Shown here: positions 40,302 to 49,590 of the stretch, piece after piece | Layout of the letters: each line of letters begins with the position of its first letter | Numbering within the stretch: position 1 is the first letter of the stretch | From: Clostridiales bacterium | GTDB taxonomy: Bacteria; Bacillota; Clostridia; Oscillospirales; Oscillospiraceae | Assembly: GCA_022775085.1 (NCBI GenBank) | Contig: JALFJQ010000045.1 | Span: 1-64,000 of the forward strand | Direction of reading: 5' to 3' | DNA: 64,000 bases | Notes under the pieces: generated by a model | Seen by the model: only the letters and a program-made list of their open reading frames with translations | Databases searched by the model: none | Told to the model about the DNA's origin: nothing | Made by a program: the position numbers and the translations under genes

Positions 40302-41654
40302 TCAGGGAGTGACGATCTCGGGGTACTTCTCGTTGATGTACTTGTAGTAGTTGGCCATGGCCTCTTCCTCGGTGACAGCACCGTCGCAGTACTCTCTCCA
40401 GAAGCCCTGCAGGCCCTCGGTCAGCAGCTGATCGTAGATGGTCTTGTTCTCGAACTTGATGTTCTTAGCCAGCTCAACGAACACGGCCACATCGTTCTGA
40501 CCGCCCAGGAACTCACTGCCGTAGTTGGGATCCTCAGCAAACTTGGCGTTGACAGCCTGGTTGTTGGTGAACTGAGCCTCGTTCTTGATCAGGTTGGAGC
40601 AGACTTCCTCGTCGTTGATGAAGGTGTCCATGACGTCAGCCAGCATGGTGGGGTTGTCAGAACCGGTAGCAGCCAGCAGCCAGGTGCCGCCCCAGAAGTG
40701 TGCCTGAGGACCCTGGCAGATAGCCCAGTCGCCCATGCAGCCCTTTTCGGGATCCTGTGCGTTGCCCATGCAGAAGTTGAAATACCAGGCAGGTCCAAAG
40801 TAGCACATGGTCTTGCCGTCGGCGAACATCTGAGCGGTGCACTCGTCAGACCAGATGTCGCAGGTCAGGGTGTAGCCCTTGTCGGAGAAGTCCTTGGCCT
40901 GAGCCTGCCATGCCTTGATGGCGTCGTCCAGAACCAGCTCGCCCTTGTCGTTGACCAGAGGAGCAGTGCCGTTGTTGGAGAACACGCGGAAGGTCTCAGC
41001 CTCGGAGGAGGTCATATAGTAGCCCTTGGCCTTGGCGTCGGCAGCCACAGCGTTGAACTTGTCCCAGCTGTCCAGCTTGGCCTGAACCTCAGCCGGATCA
41101 TCGGTGCCCAGAACGTCCTTGGCGATGGAGCGGCGGTAGATCAGAGCGGAGGGGCAACACTGGAAGGAAACGCCCTTGACAACGCCGTTGGAGTCGGAAG
41201 CGGCCTGCACAGTGTACGCATAGGTGTTGGAGAAATCGGTGACGCCCAGAGCGGTGATGTCCTGCGTGAACTCGGAGTCGGTGTACTTCAGGATGTAGTC
41301 AGCCTCGGCCAGGAACATATCGATCTTCTCGTCGTCCGCCACATTGGCCTGATTCAGCAGAGCCTCGTCCAGCTTGTCCTGATAGACGCCGCCGTCAGAG
41401 GGGTTGATGATCCAGTTGACGGTGATGCCTTCGGGAACGGTGTAATACTTCTCGAAGAAGCCCTTGAACTCCTCGTTCCAGGCGTAGATGTTGAAGACCT
41501 TGCCTTCCTCGGCGGGAGCGGCTTCGGTGGCGGCGGGAGCGGCGGGAGTCTCAGCCTTGGGGGCCTCGGTAGCGGGGGCAGCGGTGGAACCGCCGCAGGC
41601 AGCCAGACTCAGAACCATGACGAGAGCCAGCAGCAGGGTGATTGCTTTTTTCAT
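40302..41654 (-). CDS. Sugar ABC transporter substrate-binding lipoprotein
   Basis: The 450-residue protein begins with a lipoprotein signal peptide, LLLALVMVLSLAACGG, where the Cys is lipidated, then a Pro/Ala/Glu-rich linker and a family 1 solute-binding fold. It anchors to the outer face of the membrane and delivers sugar to the permeases. The neighbouring phosphorylase suggests cellobiose or cello-oligosaccharides. AAGGAGG precedes the ATG. The gap to the permeases (39991-40301) shows no gene. Confidence 0.9.
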   Translation of the reverse strand: MKKAITLLLALVMVLSLAACGGSTAAPATEAPKAETPAAPAATEAAPAEEGKVFNIYAWNEEFKGFFEKYYTVPEGITVNWIINPSDGGVYQDKLDEALLNQANVADDEKIDMFLAEADYILKYTDSEFTQDITALGVTDFSNTYAYTVQAASDSNGVVKGVSFQCCPSALIYRRSIAKDVLGTDDPAEVQAKLDSWDKFNAVAADAKAKGYYMTSSEAETFRVFSNNGTAPLVNDKGELVLDDAIKAWQAQAKDFSDKGYTLTCDIWSDECTAQMFADGKTMCYFGPAWYFNFCMGNAQDPEKGCMGDWAICQGPQAHFWGGTWLLAATGSDNPTMLADVMDTFINDEEVCSNLIKNEAQFTNNQAVNAKFAEDPNYGSEFLGGQNDVAVFVELAKNIKFENKTIYDQLLTEGLQGFWREYCDGAVTEEEAMANYYKYINEKYPEIVTP

Positions 41655-41721
41655 TTTAAGTTCCTCCTTAATATTTGTTACGGGATTTTTCCCGAAAACA
41701 TACGAGTGAATCATACGGGCG

Positions 41722-42729
41722 TTATCCTTCCATCTGCCGGACGGAAGTCCCCTCCAGCAGCGTGCCGGGAATGAGAATTCTGTCGGTCAGGGTGGTTTTG
41801 GGACGCTCAATCAGGCGAATCAGCTGGGAAGCGGCGGTAGCACCCAAGGCCCTGGTGTCCTGAGAATAGGTGGTCAGACCCAGCACCTTTGCCAGATGGA
41901 TGCCGTCGTAGCCGACTGCGGAAATATCCTCCGGAATCCGCAGCCCCGCTTCATTCAGAACATTCATGCCGCCGATGAAGGAATAGTCATCAGGAAAGAG
42001 GATGCAGCTGGGACGCTCCGGCAGGGACAGCAGCTCCCGGGTGACCTGAGCGCAGCGGTCAGGATCGTGGTAGGCGCATTCCCGGACGTATTCCGGCGGA
42101 ACCTCCAATCCCAGGTCTTCACAGGCCCGGTAGAAGCCGGTCAGCCGATTTTCCGTAACGGAGGTTCGTTCGCCGTGCAGAAAGGCGATTTTGCGGTGGC
42201 CCTTTTCATATACATAACGAACCAGCGTTTCCAGACCGGAAACATTGTCGGATACCACCGCCAGACGGTTGTTGAATACGTGGTCGATGGTGACAAGCGG
42301 GATGCCGCTGTCCACCAGCTCCAGAACCTGAGGGTCGTCAAAGTCCACACAGGCAATTACGACACCGTCCACGCCCCGGTAGAGGCAGTGCTGCAGATAA
42401 GTCGTCGGACGGCCGCCCACATTGTGGTTGATAAAGGTGATGTCGTAGCCGTGGCTCTCGGCCTCGACCTTGAAGCTCTCCAGCACCGCCGAGAAATACT
42501 CGTGGCTCAGACCGCTTCGCCGCTCGTCTACAAACAGGACGCCCAAATGGTAGGTGCGGTTGGTTTTCAGTGCCCGTGCCGCAGAATTGGTCAGATAGCC
42601 CAGCTCATCCGCTACGGCACAAATCCTGCTACGGGTCTCCTCGCCGATGTCCGGCTGACCGTTCAGCGCCTTGCTGACGGTGGCAACAGACACGCCGCAT
42701 CGCCTGGCGATGTCCTTCATGGAAACCAT
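41722..42729 (-). CDS. LacI-family transcriptional regulator
   Basis: The 335-residue regulator has an N-terminal helix-turn-helix, MKDIARRCGVSVATVSKALNG, and a sugar-binding domain of the periplasmic-binding type. GGGGG lies about 10 bases before ATG 42729. It diverges from the phosphorylase and precedes the transporter genes, so it likely represses both sides until cellobiose is present. Confidence 0.9.
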   Translation of the reverse strand: MVSMKDIARRCGVSVATVSKALNGQPDIGEETRSRICAVADELGYLTNSAARALKTNRTYHLGVLFVDERRSGLSHEYFSAVLESFKVEAESHGYDITFINHNVGGRPTTYLQHCLYRGVDGVVIACVDFDDPQVLELVDSGIPLVTIDHVFNNRLAVVSDNVSGLETLVRYVYEKGHRKIAFLHGERTSVTENRLTGFYRACEDLGLEVPPEYVRECAYHDPDRCAQVTRELLSLPERPSCILFPDDYSFIGGMNVLNEAGLRIPEDISAVGYDGIHLAKVLGLTTYSQDTRALGATAASQLIRLIERPKTTLTDRILIPGTLLEGTSVRQMEG

Positions 42730-42761
42730 GGAGCGAATGCCCCCTTTTCGTGTCAAAATTT

Positions 42762-42811
42762 CTTAATCGTTTTCGTAGCTTCAATATACTCCATGTTGCA
42801 CGGAAAAGCAA
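42762..42811 (-). promoter_or_regulatory. lacI-type regulator promoter and operator
   Basis: On the minus strand TTGCTT (42806-42811) and TATATT (42783-42788) are 17 bases apart. The sequence CTTAATCGTTTTCG lies at 42762-42775 just downstream and matches the site near the phosphorylase promoter. Confidence 0.7.
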
Positions 42812-42966
42812 GATATAATTTCTATAAAAAGTGCATTCTGCCCAATATTTGGCGAAGCTGTACATTCCACTTACGAAAAACTGTGAATATTGCATACGAA
42901 ATTCTCCGAAAATCAGAAGGCAGCGTTATTTCTCCCAATATTTTTTCATGAAAAGTAAAAAAACCC

Positions 42967-43024
42967 TTGCAATTCTCAAATATATCCGCTATTCTATGAT
43001 TATTGGCATACTTAAACGTTATCG
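42967..43024 (+). promoter_or_regulatory. Cellobiose phosphorylase promoter and LacI operator
   Basis: TTGCAA (42967-42972) and TATTCT (42990-42995) are 17 bases apart. CTTAAACGTTATCG (43011-43024) follows, agreeing with the other site as CTTAAWCGTTWTCG, a LacI-family style operator with a central CG. Confidence 0.72.
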
Positions 43025-43059
43025 AATTTTGTACTATCTTCGGAACAAGGAGGAAGCAT

Positions 43060-45477
43060 ATGCAGTTTGGATACTTCGATGACCCCCGGCGGGAATATGT
43101 GATCACCACCCCCGCCACCCCTCTGCCATGGATCAACTACCTGGGCAGTGAGGATTTCCTCGGCATGATCTCCAACACCGGCGGCGGCTACTGCTTCTAC
43201 CGGGACGCGAAACTCCAGCGTCTTCTGCGCTACCGTTACAACGCCGTCCCCGGCGACAATGGCGGCCGGTTCTACTACATCAAGGAAGCGGGAAAGCCCG
43301 CCTGGAACCCCGGCTTCCTGCCCACCAAGACGGAGCTTGACCATTATGAATGCCGTCACGGCATGGGCTACACCACCTTCGACAGCGCCAAGGACGGCCT
43401 GAACGCGAAGATGACCTTCTTCGTCCCCGTGGGCGAAAACTGTGAGCTGCATGATCTGGTGCTGACCAACGAAAGTAAGGCAGCCAAGACCGTTCACGTC
43501 TGGGGTGTCATGGAGTGGTGCCTGTGGAACGCGGTGGACGACGCCGCCAACTATCAGCGCAATCTGAACATCGCCGAGTCCGAGGTGGAAGACGGCGTGA
43601 TCTACCACAAAACCGAGTACCGGGAGCGCCGGGATCACTACGCCTTCTACGGCGTGAACCGGGAAGCCGCAGGCTGGGACACCGACCGCAACACCTTCCT
43701 GGGCCACATGGGTCAGTGGTCTGACCCCCAGCTGGTTCGCGAGGAGCGCAGCGCCTTCTCCAAAATTGTGGGCTGGTATCCCATCGGCTGCCAGCACATG
43801 GAGCTGACCCTCGCCCCCGGGCAGAGCTGGCGGGCAACCTTCGTGCTGGGCTACGGCAAGAACCCCAGAGATCAGAAGTTTGTGGCCCCCGGCGTCATCC
43901 GCAAGGACACCGCCAAACGGGTTGTGGCAAAATTCTCCACCCCCGAAGCCGTGGACGCTGCCCTTGCTGAGCTAGCCGCCTACTGGGATCAGCTGCTGGG
44001 CAACTATCAGCTGACCTCCGGCAACGAGAAGCTCAACCGCATGGTGAACATCTGGCATCAGTATCAGTGCATGGTCACCTTCAACATGAGCCGCTCCGCC
44101 TCCTATTATGAAACCGGCACGGGCCGGGGCATGGGCTTCCGGGATTCCTGTCAGGACCTGTACGGCTTCATGCACATCATCCCCGACCGGGCAAGAGAGC
44201 GCATCATCGATATCGCTTCCATCCAGTTTGCCGACGGCTCCACCTATCACCAGTATCAGCCCCTGACCAAGCGGGGCAACAACGACATCGGCGGCGGCTT
44301 CAACGACGATCCCCTGTGGCTGGTGGGTGCGGTGTGCGCATATATTAAGGAAACCGGCGACTTCTCCATCCTCGATCATCCCACTCCCTTTGATAATGTC
44401 CCCGGCACCGAGGTGCCCCTGCTGGAGCACGTGCGCCGCAGCGTGAATTTCACCCTGAACAACCTCGGCCCCCACAAGCTGCCCCTGATCGGACGGGCGG
44501 ACTGGAACGACTGCCTGAACCTGAACTGCTTCTCCGAGGAGCCGGGGGAGAGCTTCCAGACCTTCGGCCCCAGCGAAGGCCCCGTGGCGGAGTCCGTGTT
44601 CATCGCGGGTATGTTCGTCAAGTACGGCGGCGAGTATGCGGCTCTGTGTGACCAGCTGGGCCTTAAAGAGGAAGCCGAAACCATCCGCAAGGCCGTGTCC
44701 GACATGGAAAAAGCCGTTCTCAAGGACGGCTGGGACGGCCAGTGGTTCCTCCGGGCCTATGACGCAAACGGCAATAAAGTCGGCAGCCACGAATGCAAGG
44801 AAGGTCAGATTTTCATCGAGCCCCAGGGCTTCTGCACGCTGGCTGGTATCGGCAAAGACTCCGGCGAGGGCCTGAAGGCCATGGAGTCCACCCGGAAGCG
44901 CCTGCTGGGCGAGTACGGCGTGGAGCTGCTGGATCCCTGCTACACGGAGTACCATGTGGAGCTGGGCGAAATTTCCTCCTATCCTCCCGGATTCAAGGAG
45001 AACGGCGCGGTGTTCTGCCACAACAACCCCTGGATCGTCTGCGCCGAGGCCACTCTGGGCCGGGGCAACGAGGCCTTCGACATTTACCGCCGCATCTGCC
45101 CCGCCTACCTGGAGGAAAAGAGCGAGGTTCACGAAACCGAGCCTTACTGCTACTCCCAGATGGTCACGGGCCGTGCATCCGGCAACCCCGGCCACGCGAA
45201 AAACAGCTGGCTCACCGGCACCGCCAGCTGGACGTTCCTGTCCATTTCTCAGGCCATTTTGGGTATCTATCCCGACTACAATGGCCTGCGCATTCACCCC
45301 TGCATTCCCGACGACTGGGACGAATATACTGTCACCCGGCGCTTCCGGGGCTGTACGTACACCATTCACGTCCGCCGCGGGGAGGAAAAGGGCATCACCG
45401 TCAACGGCACGCCCATTTCCGGTGAGGTCGTTCCCCTGATGACGGAACCCAGCGCACGGGTAGAGGTGGTACTGTGA
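43060..45477 (+). CDS. Cellobiose phosphorylase (GH94)
   Basis: The 805-residue enzyme splits cellobiose with phosphate into glucose 1-phosphate and glucose in the cytoplasm. MQFGYFDDPRREYVIT, YRYNAVPGDNGGRFYYI and HKTEYRERRDHYAFY closely match clostridial cellobiose phosphorylases as I recall them. The catalytic Asp lies in GRADWNDCLNLN. Full family length. AAGGAGG precedes the ATG. Other GH94 specificities such as laminaribiose cannot be excluded. It overlaps the GH1 gene by 4 bases. Confidence 0.9.
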   Translation: MQFGYFDDPRREYVITTPATPLPWINYLGSEDFLGMISNTGGGYCFYRDAKLQRLLRYRYNAVPGDNGGRFYYIKEAGKPAWNPGFLPTKTELDHYECRHGMGYTTFDSAKDGLNAKMTFFVPVGENCELHDLVLTNESKAAKTVHVWGVMEWCLWNAVDDAANYQRNLNIAESEVEDGVIYHKTEYRERRDHYAFYGVNREAAGWDTDRNTFLGHMGQWSDPQLVREERSAFSKIVGWYPIGCQHMELTLAPGQSWRATFVLGYGKNPRDQKFVAPGVIRKDTAKRVVAKFSTPEAVDAALAELAAYWDQLLGNYQLTSGNEKLNRMVNIWHQYQCMVTFNMSRSASYYETGTGRGMGFRDSCQDLYGFMHIIPDRARERIIDIASIQFADGSTYHQYQPLTKRGNNDIGGGFNDDPLWLVGAVCAYIKETGDFSILDHPTPFDNVPGTEVPLLEHVRRSVNFTLNNLGPHKLPLIGRADWNDCLNLNCFSEEPGESFQTFGPSEGPVAESVFIAGMFVKYGGEYAALCDQLGLKEEAETIRKAVSDMEKAVLKDGWDGQWFLRAYDANGNKVGSHECKEGQIFIEPQGFCTLAGIGKDSGEGLKAMESTRKRLLGEYGVELLDPCYTEYHVELGEISSYPPGFKENGAVFCHNNPWIVCAEATLGRGNEAFDIYRRICPAYLEEKSEVHETEPYCYSQMVTGRASGNPGHAKNSWLTGTASWTFLSISQAILGIYPDYNGLRIHPCIPDDWDEYTVTRRFRGCTYTIHVRRGEEKGITVNGTPISGEVVPLMTEPSARVEVVL

Positions 45478-46829
45478 TCTTTCCGGAGAATTTTGTGTGG
45501 GGCGCGGCTTCCAGCGCTTACCAGATCGAGGGCCATTCCACCGCGGACGGCGGCGGGGCCTCCATTTGGGATACCTTCTGCCATACCCCCGGCAAGATCG
45601 CCTACGGTGACACCGGGGATATTGCCTGCGATGCTTACCACCGGTATGCCGAGGATATCGCCCTTTTGCGTCAGTGCGGGGTGACTGCCTATCGGTTTTC
45701 CGCCAGCTGGGCCAGAATCGACCCCTATGCCGATGGGAACTGGAACGAAGCGGGACTTGCCTACTATGACCGGGTTGTAGACACGTGTCTGGAAAATGGA
45801 ATCACCCCCTACATGACCCTGTACCACTGGGAACTGCCCCAAGCGGCTCAGAACCGGGACGGCTGGGAGAAGCGGCAGACCGCCGAAGCCTTCGCCCGGT
45901 ACGCGGGAATGATGGCTGCCCACTTCCGGGGACGGGTGAAGCACTATTTCACCCTGAACGAACCCCAGTGCACCGTCTCCCTTGGCCACCAGAGCGGTGT
46001 CCACGCTCCGGGGAAGCAGCTGGATCTTGCCGGACAGTTCGGTGTCCTCGTGAATCAGCTTCTGGCCCACGGCTTGGCTCAGCGCGCCATTCGGGCGGCT
46101 GACCCGGAAGCTGTGGTGGGCATTGCTTCCACGGGACGGCTGTGTTACCCGGAACGGGAAACGCCGGAGGATATCCGGGCAGCCCGGGAAGCCACCTTCG
46201 CGGTCTCCGACGATGACTGGTCCTTTACCCACCACTGGCTGCTGGATCCCATCTGCCTGGGAAAATTCCCGGATTGCGGCGGGACGGCTCTGGAAGAGTG
46301 TGTGCGGCAGGTCACCCCGGAGGATATGTCCATCATCCATGCCGTTCCCGATGTACTGGGCTACAACATCTACAACGGAAACGCTGTCCGGACCGACGGA
46401 ACAGGTTATGCCTATGTGCCCCGATACCCCGGCTTCCCCCGCACCGCGATGAAATGGCCGGTGACCCCGGAAGTGATGAACTGGGGCGTGGGCTTCTTGC
46501 AGGAGCGCTACGGCCTGCCCTGCTACATCACAGAAAACGGCCTGAGCTGCAATGACCGGGTCTATCTGGACGGGCAGGTTCACGATGCCGACCGAATCGA
46601 CTTCCTGACGCGGTATCTTACCTGCCTTGGGCAGGCTGTGGAGCGGGGCGTGGACGTCCGGGGCTACTTCCACTGGTCGCTGACCGACAATTTTGAGTGG
46701 AGCAACGGCTACGGCGAACGCTTTGGCCTCATCTACGTCGATTACCCCACCGGGAACCGCATCCCCAAGGACTCTTTCCGGTGGTACGGCCAGGTCGCCC
46801 AAACCGGAAACGTTCTCCAATCGCTGTAA
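45474..46829 (+). CDS. GH1 beta-glucosidase
   Basis: The 451-residue enzyme is a family 1 glycoside hydrolase: FVWGAASSAYQIEG, the acid/base in TLNEPQ, the nucleophile in ITENGLS, and WSLTDNFEWSNGYGERFGL. It starts at GTG 45474, overlapping the phosphorylase stop (GTGA), with AGAGGTGG upstream. It would hydrolyse cellobiose or aryl-beta-glucosides alongside the phosphorylase. A phospho-beta-glucosidase is less likely because there is no PTS gene nearby. Confidence 0.9.
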   Translation: MIFPENFVWGAASSAYQIEGHSTADGGGASIWDTFCHTPGKIAYGDTGDIACDAYHRYAEDIALLRQCGVTAYRFSASWARIDPYADGNWNEAGLAYYDRVVDTCLENGITPYMTLYHWELPQAAQNRDGWEKRQTAEAFARYAGMMAAHFRGRVKHYFTLNEPQCTVSLGHQSGVHAPGKQLDLAGQFGVLVNQLLAHGLAQRAIRAADPEAVVGIASTGRLCYPERETPEDIRAAREATFAVSDDDWSFTHHWLLDPICLGKFPDCGGTALEECVRQVTPEDMSIIHAVPDVLGYNIYNGNAVRTDGTGYAYVPRYPGFPRTAMKWPVTPEVMNWGVGFLQERYGLPCYITENGLSCNDRVYLDGQVHDADRIDFLTRYLTCLGQAVERGVDVRGYFHWSLTDNFEWSNGYGERFGLIYVDYPTGNRIPKDSFRWYGQVAQTGNVLQSL

Positions 46830-46950
46830 ATGCGCACGGCGGCACTCGGCCAATTCGGACATCAGCCGGTTACTGTGCTTTCCTGATTAAAATGAAATAT
46901 TTGAATCAAGAATCAGCAACCGAGGAAGAAACCGATTCTGATATACAAAT

Positions 46951-46983
46951 ACCCCGGCAAGCCACATGGTTTGCCGGGGTTTC
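46951..46983 (+). terminator. Terminator of the cellobiose operon
   Basis: ACCCCGGCAAGCC pairs with GGTTTGCCGGGGT around ACAT, followed by TTTCC. It lies about 120 bases after the GH1 stop. Confidence 0.8.
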
Positions 46984-46989
46984 CTAAAA

Positions 46990-47115
46990 TCCCCCGTAAA
47001 TCCCATCTCCGAAATACTACAGTTTCCGCAACTTTACTACCCCCGCTATCTCTATACCTCTCCAAAATTTTCGCTGCTTAGAGAGGCGAAAAACGGGAAA
47101 AATCGCCCTTAAAAG
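46990..47115. repeat. Dispersed hairpin repeat, copy D
   Basis: Same organisation as copy B, and the similarity continues rightward into the macro gene, so this copy is part of the duplicated cassette. Confidence 0.75.
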
Positions 47116-47192
47116 CTACAGTTGTCACAGAAATTCCGTAAGCCGCGCTGTCGCCGATAGGCAGGTCTATACCGGCCCAAAATGTAGTCGCC

Positions 47193-47720
47193 TCACCATG
47201 CTGGTGAGGCGGTTTTGGCTTCCTGTGAGAGAATGGAAGTCCCCAGCTGCAACGCCCGATCATCGATCACTGCAATGGTCACGTCCATTTCGTAGGGGCT
47301 TTCCTGAATGGCTTTGATCGCCACGCGCCATGCGTCCTTGACGGGGTAGCCATAGATGCCGGAGGAAATCAGCGGAAAGGCAATGGAGCGGCAGCCCTTG
47401 GCGCAGGCTACCTTCATGGCATTTTGGTAGCAGCGATACAGCAGCTTTTCTTCATTGCAGTTGCCGCCCTGCCAGATGGGGCCAACGGCGTGGACGATGT
47501 ACTTTGCCTTCAACCTGAAGCCGGGGGTGATGACCGCCTCGCCGGTGGGGCAATGTCCCAAGGCGTCGCAGGCGGCTTGCAGCTCTCTTGCGCCGGCAGC
47601 CGCAAAGATCGCTCCGCAAACACCTCCGCCGTGCCGGAGCTGGCTGTTGGCTGCGTTGGCGATGCAGTCCACGTCCATTTCGGTGATGCTTTGTTTCCGG
47701 ATGCGTAAGGTTCCTGCCAT
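47193..47720 (-). CDS. Macro domain protein, copy 2
   Basis: The 175-residue protein differs from the one at 27279-27806 by only about a dozen residues (for example CIANAAN in place of CIVNAAN). All macro motifs are intact. The same hairpin overlaps its 3' end. It marks the left side of the second cassette. Confidence 0.9.
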   Translation of the reverse strand: MAGTLRIRKQSITEMDVDCIANAANSQLRHGGGVCGAIFAAAGARELQAACDALGHCPTGEAVITPGFRLKAKYIVHAVGPIWQGGNCNEEKLLYRCYQNAMKVACAKGCRSIAFPLISSGIYGYPVKDAWRVAIKAIQESPYEMDVTIAVIDDRALQLGTSILSQEAKTASPAW

Positions 47721-47807
47721 GGGAGTCCACTCCTTTTTGTTTTCCTTATTTTATCACGAAATCGGAGGGAAGTACAGCGAAAACCGCAAGCTTGTTTTCG
47801 GTTTTCA

Positions 47808-47836
47808 TTGACGATAAAAATGCGATGTGATACGAT
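47808..47836 (+). promoter_or_regulatory. Promoter of the yjdF riboswitch transcript
   Basis: TTGACG (47808-47813) and TACGAT (47831-47836) are 17 bases apart, about 60 bases before the structured leader. Confidence 0.65.
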
Positions 47837-47896
47837 AGCAGTGACAGATTTGCTTTTGCGGCTGTCCGCGCCGTGGGGAATTGCGCGGCGTGAATA

Positions 47897-48010
47897 CACA
47901 GGATAAAAACGCAATGTGCGCCCCTCGGCGTGCTAGAGCTGGTAGGTAGCCCAGCCGTCTGAGCCAAGCTCAGGTAAGTAACCTTCCCCTCCGGGTTGTC
48001 CGTTCCTGTG
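47897..48010 (+). ncRNA. Candidate yjdF riboswitch
   Basis: CACAGGA (47897-47903) pairs with TCCTGTG (48004-48010) to close a 114-base domain. It contains internal hairpins such as CTGAGC-CAA-GCTCAG and GCTGG...CCAGC. It sits directly upstream of a yjdF gene, the normal place of the yjdF RNA, which senses azaaromatic compounds and controls translation. The assignment rests on position and foldability; I did not match a covariance model. Confidence 0.7.
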
Positions 48011-48036
48011 GCAGATTCTTTCAGGAGGGTTTCGTT

Positions 48037-48450
48037 ATGGGCAGTGATTACGGAAAGCTGATGGCTTTTTTCGAGGACCCGTTCTGGGTGGGAATCTTTG
48101 AACGCATCGAAAGCGGTAAGCTTTCGGTGTGCAGAGTGGTTTTCGGCGCAGAACCCAAGGACTATGAAGTCTGGGAGTTTGTGCTGGCGAATTACCATCG
48201 GCTCAAGTTCAGTCCACCTGTTGATGTGACTCCGAGGAAGGAAGCGGTCAATCCCAAAAGGATACAGCGGGAAGCAAGAAAGCAGGCCGCTGCCGGAATC
48301 GGGACAAAGTCACAGCAGGCATTGCAGCTGCAGCGGGAAGAAAGCAAACAGGAACGCAAAGAAGTCACCCGCCAGCAGCGGGAGGTGGAAAAGCAGCGGC
48401 AATATGACCTGAAACAACGCAAACGAAGGGAAAAGCATCGGGGCAGATAA
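48037..48450 (+). CDS. yjdF: YjdF family protein
   Basis: The 137-residue protein matches YjdF (DUF2992): FFEDPFWVGIFERIESGKLSV, VFGAEPKDYEVWEF, YHRLKFSPPV, then a very basic coiled-coil tail. The family is usually controlled by the yjdF riboswitch and is thought to help cope with toxic aromatic compounds. AGGAGGG lies 7 bases before the ATG. It occupies the place that the membrane pair and ATPase hold in cassette 1. Confidence 0.9.
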   Translation: MGSDYGKLMAFFEDPFWVGIFERIESGKLSVCRVVFGAEPKDYEVWEFVLANYHRLKFSPPVDVTPRKEAVNPKRIQREARKQAAAGIGTKSQQALQLQREESKQERKEVTRQQREVEKQRQYDLKQRKRREKHRGR

Positions 48451-48559
48451 TGCTTCGATGCTTTTTCCGCGCCCTGCTCTTGAATTGCACCCGTTTTATG
48501 GGACAGAATCCCGGTATAATGGAGGCAGAAACAAGAGACAAGAACGGGAGGTTGCGACG

Positions 48560-48763
48560 ATGATTATCAAATTCTTGGAAGATTTGCTCCACTGGAACGA
48601 GGAGGAAGAAGTGCTGGACGCGGAGTATGAGCCCTTCCGGGATCAGCTGAGTCTTGCGGGGCTCAGCGAGGAAGAACTGCGGAAAATGGACCCCGATGAC
48701 CGGGTAGCTGCGCTGGAGCAGGCAAACCTTGACACCTACGATTTCATTTATCTTGCCTGCTGA
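48560..48763 (+). CDS. Small acidic protein, copy 2
   Basis: The 67-residue protein is nearly the same as the one at 30747-30950, with the same TATAAT (48516-48521) and GGGAGG signals. Similarity to copy 1 begins about 80 bases upstream at TTGAATTGC. Confidence 0.65.
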   Translation: MIIKFLEDLLHWNEEEEVLDAEYEPFRDQLSLAGLSEEELRKMDPDDRVAALEQANLDTYDFIYLAC

Positions 48764-48827
48764 GACGAAAGCTATTTACATTCGGCGTGCTGTCGGCTAA
48801 AATGGAAGCAAAAGGAGGGGGATTCCC

Positions 48828-49142
48828 ATGAAAAAAGTCCGCATCACCGCCATCCGAAAGACCTGCTATCCTGACCTGATGGAGCAGTACGAAAACCCCA
48901 TCCATCACGCCTGTGAGGTCAAAGAGGGGGAGGTCTGGGTCGCCAACGGCTGGTGCAAGCCGGAGGGCTTTTGCGACAGTGCCTGGGACAGCGTTTCTCC
49001 CTTTGTAATGACCCTTGCCCACGGCGGCGGGGATTTCTACGACGGCTGGATGAAGAATCCCAAATCCGCCATGATTTCCTGCAACGACGGCTTCCGGCCT
49101 GTGAGCTTTTATCTGGAAGCGCTGGACGAGGACGCGGAATGA
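48828..49142 (+). CDS. TIGR04076 family protein, copy 2
   Basis: The 104-residue protein differs from copy 1 at roughly ten positions and keeps KPEGFC and MISCNDGFRP. It overlaps the YjbR gene by 4 bases (ATGA). Confidence 0.75.
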   Translation: MKKVRITAIRKTCYPDLMEQYENPIHHACEVKEGEVWVANGWCKPEGFCDSAWDSVSPFVMTLAHGGGDFYDGWMKNPKSAMISCNDGFRPVSFYLEALDEDAE

Positions 49143-49492
49143 ACAGGGCTGAACTGGAACGCTATATTGCGGAGGTTTACAGTACGCTGGGGGAGAACCC
49201 CTGGGCGCAGTCGCCGGCAAATACCGTGTTCCGGCATCGTCACAATCGGAAGTGGTTTGCCATTATCATGGACATTCCCAGAGAAAAGCTGGGGCTTCCC
49301 GGTGATGGCATTGTTTCTGTGGTAAATGTAAAATGCGATCCCCGGCTGATCGGCTCCTTCCGGGAAGAACCGGGAATTTTCCCCGCTTATCACATGAACA
49401 AAGCCCATTGGCTGACCATCGCGCTGGACGGTAGCACGGAGGAGGGGAAGCTTAAGTTCCTGCTGGATATGAGCTATGAGCTGACGAAGTGA
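49139..49492 (+). CDS. MmcQ/YjbR family protein
   Basis: The 117-residue protein has the family pattern: YIAEVYSTLGENPW, VFRHRHNRKWFAIIMDI, NVKCDPRLIGSF and GIFPAYHMNKAHWLTIALDG. The fold resembles a DNA-binding double-wing; the role is unclear. Only its first codons survive in cassette 1 (31329). Confidence 0.88.
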   Translation: MNRAELERYIAEVYSTLGENPWAQSPANTVFRHRHNRKWFAIIMDIPREKLGLPGDGIVSVVNVKCDPRLIGSFREEPGIFPAYHMNKAHWLTIALDGSTEEGKLKFLLDMSYELTK

Positions 49493-49518
49493 GACTTTCT
49501 CCAAGGCAAGCGCAAAAA

Positions 49519-49561
49519 GAAAAATGTTGCGCTATTCGTAACGAATAACACAACATTTTTT
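49519..49561. terminator. Bidirectional terminator, copy 2
   Basis: Same stem and T/A tracts as 32219-32259, between the YjbR and phosphoesterase genes. Confidence 0.85.
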
Positions 49562-49590
49562 GATCGTGCCAAGTTCGTTGTTGGTACTTA

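Noticed and set aside
40203..41774. 523-residue open frame on the plus strand
   Set aside because: It is the shadow of the minus-strand solute-binding lipoprotein, which has a signal peptide, a ribosome site and operon neighbours. The shadow is low in complexity (V/G/L-rich).
43972..45369. 465-residue minus-strand open frame
   Set aside because: Shadow of the GH94 phosphorylase; no domain is recognisable.
45366..46862. 498-residue minus-strand open frame
   Set aside because: It lies opposite the GH1 gene, which shows both catalytic motifs. High GC content leaves the opposite strand open.
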